Assembly: GCA_021735105.1 (NCBI GenBank)
Contig: JAIPHS010000010.1
Span: forward strand, 1 to 19,346
Origin: Candidatus Omnitrophota bacterium
GTDB taxonomy: Bacteria > Omnitrophota > Gorgyraeia > Duberdicusellales > 4484-171
DNA: 19,346 nt
Reading direction: 5' to 3'
Shown here: piece after piece, positions 19,256 through 19,346 of the stretch
How positions within the stretch are numbered: the first letter of the stretch is position 1
Layout: every line of letters begins with the position of its first letter
Notes under the pieces: generated by a model
What the model was told of the DNA's origin: nothing
The model's input: only the letters and a program-made list of their open reading frames with translations
The model's database searches: none
Program-made: the position numbers and the translations under genes

Positions 19256-19346
19256 ATGTTCTTTGCAAAAAAAGGCGGTAGAAAGAGAGTAAACGTTGGA
19301 ACAAATAATGCAGTTTTAGCGAGCTTGTTAGCTCCGGCTTCGCCGG
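19256..19346 (+). CDS. 5' end of a gene in the secE position (partial)
   Basis: An open frame from ATG 19256 runs off the window, encoding MFFAKKGGRKRVNVGTNNAV and about ten more residues. AGAGG at 19248-19252 is close to a Shine-Dalgarno. Location right after tRNA-Trp and rpmG suggests SecE, the small translocase subunit, whose N-terminus is poorly conserved and basic. The sequence seen has no diagnostic motif, so this rests on gene order only. Confidence 0.35.
   Translation, partial: MFFAKKGGRKRVNVGTNNAVLASLLAPASP
19334..19346 (+). repeat. GC-rich palindrome at the right edge
   Basis: CCGGC (19334-19338) and GCCGG (19342-19346) form a perfect inverted repeat around TTC at the last bases. 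It may be part of another dispersed repeat at which the assembled sequence stops. Confidence 0.4.

Overview
The window is about 19.3 kb of AT-rich bacterial DNA (roughly 36-38% G+C by eye) made almost entirely of chromosomal housekeeping genes. It looks like an outer-membrane bacterium from an uncultivated lineage. It combines a Gram-positive-like order (glmU-like tail, prs, rplY/ctc, pth, then rpsF-ssb-rpsR-rplI-dnaB) with an outer-membrane block (bamA-skp-lpxD-lpxC/fabZ-lpxA-lpxI). The LpxC-FabZ fusion, LpxI in place of LpxH, and intergenic short palindromic repeats fit Candidatus Omnitrophota or a PVC-related phylum. That assignment is inference from remembered patterns, not a database result.

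Layout. 1-71: 3' end of a hexapeptide acyltransferase, probably glmU, overlapping prs. 64-2441: prs, rplY, pth (PRPP synthesis and translation). 2560-5517: rpsF, ssb, rpsR, rplI, dnaB (ribosome and replication). 5532-8437: bamA and skp (outer-membrane protein assembly). 8484-12578: lpxD, lpxC-fabZ, lpxA, lpxI (early lipid A synthesis, with fatty-acid dehydration fused in). 12542-14851: a TPR-SpoIID exported protein and a small membrane hydrolase-like protein. All of these lie on the plus strand in near-continuous series. 14855-17075 is a minus-strand pair: a family 2 glycosyltransferase followed by a spore-photoproduct-lyase-like radical SAM protein. 17276-18394 is hemW on plus. 18529 to the end is a promoter, tRNA-Thr(GGT), rpmG, tRNA-Trp(CCA) and the start of a gene in the position of secE.

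How it works together: LpxA and LpxD acylate the UDP-GlcNAc-derived precursor, LpxC deacetylates it, FabZ feeds the hydroxyacyl-ACP pool those acyltransferases draw on, and LpxI makes lipid X. BamA and Skp assemble outer-membrane proteins. No lpxB, lpxK or later gene is in the window.

Non-coding content is mostly repeat-like: a duplicated AT-rich element on both sides of rpsF, CAGATTAA repeats before skp, a 110-120 bp MITE-like inverted repeat between lpxC/fabZ and lpxA, a GC-rich 20-bp palindrome before hemW, a related palindromic block between rpmG and tRNA-Trp, and a GC-rich palindrome at the right edge. I see no CRISPR array, prophage, transposase, toxin-antitoxin pair or defence island, and no convincing new system. 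The points most worth a second look are the repeats, the LpxC-FabZ fusion, the extended photolyase-like protein, the TPR-SpoIID protein, and atypical ends or ligands in SSB and bL33.
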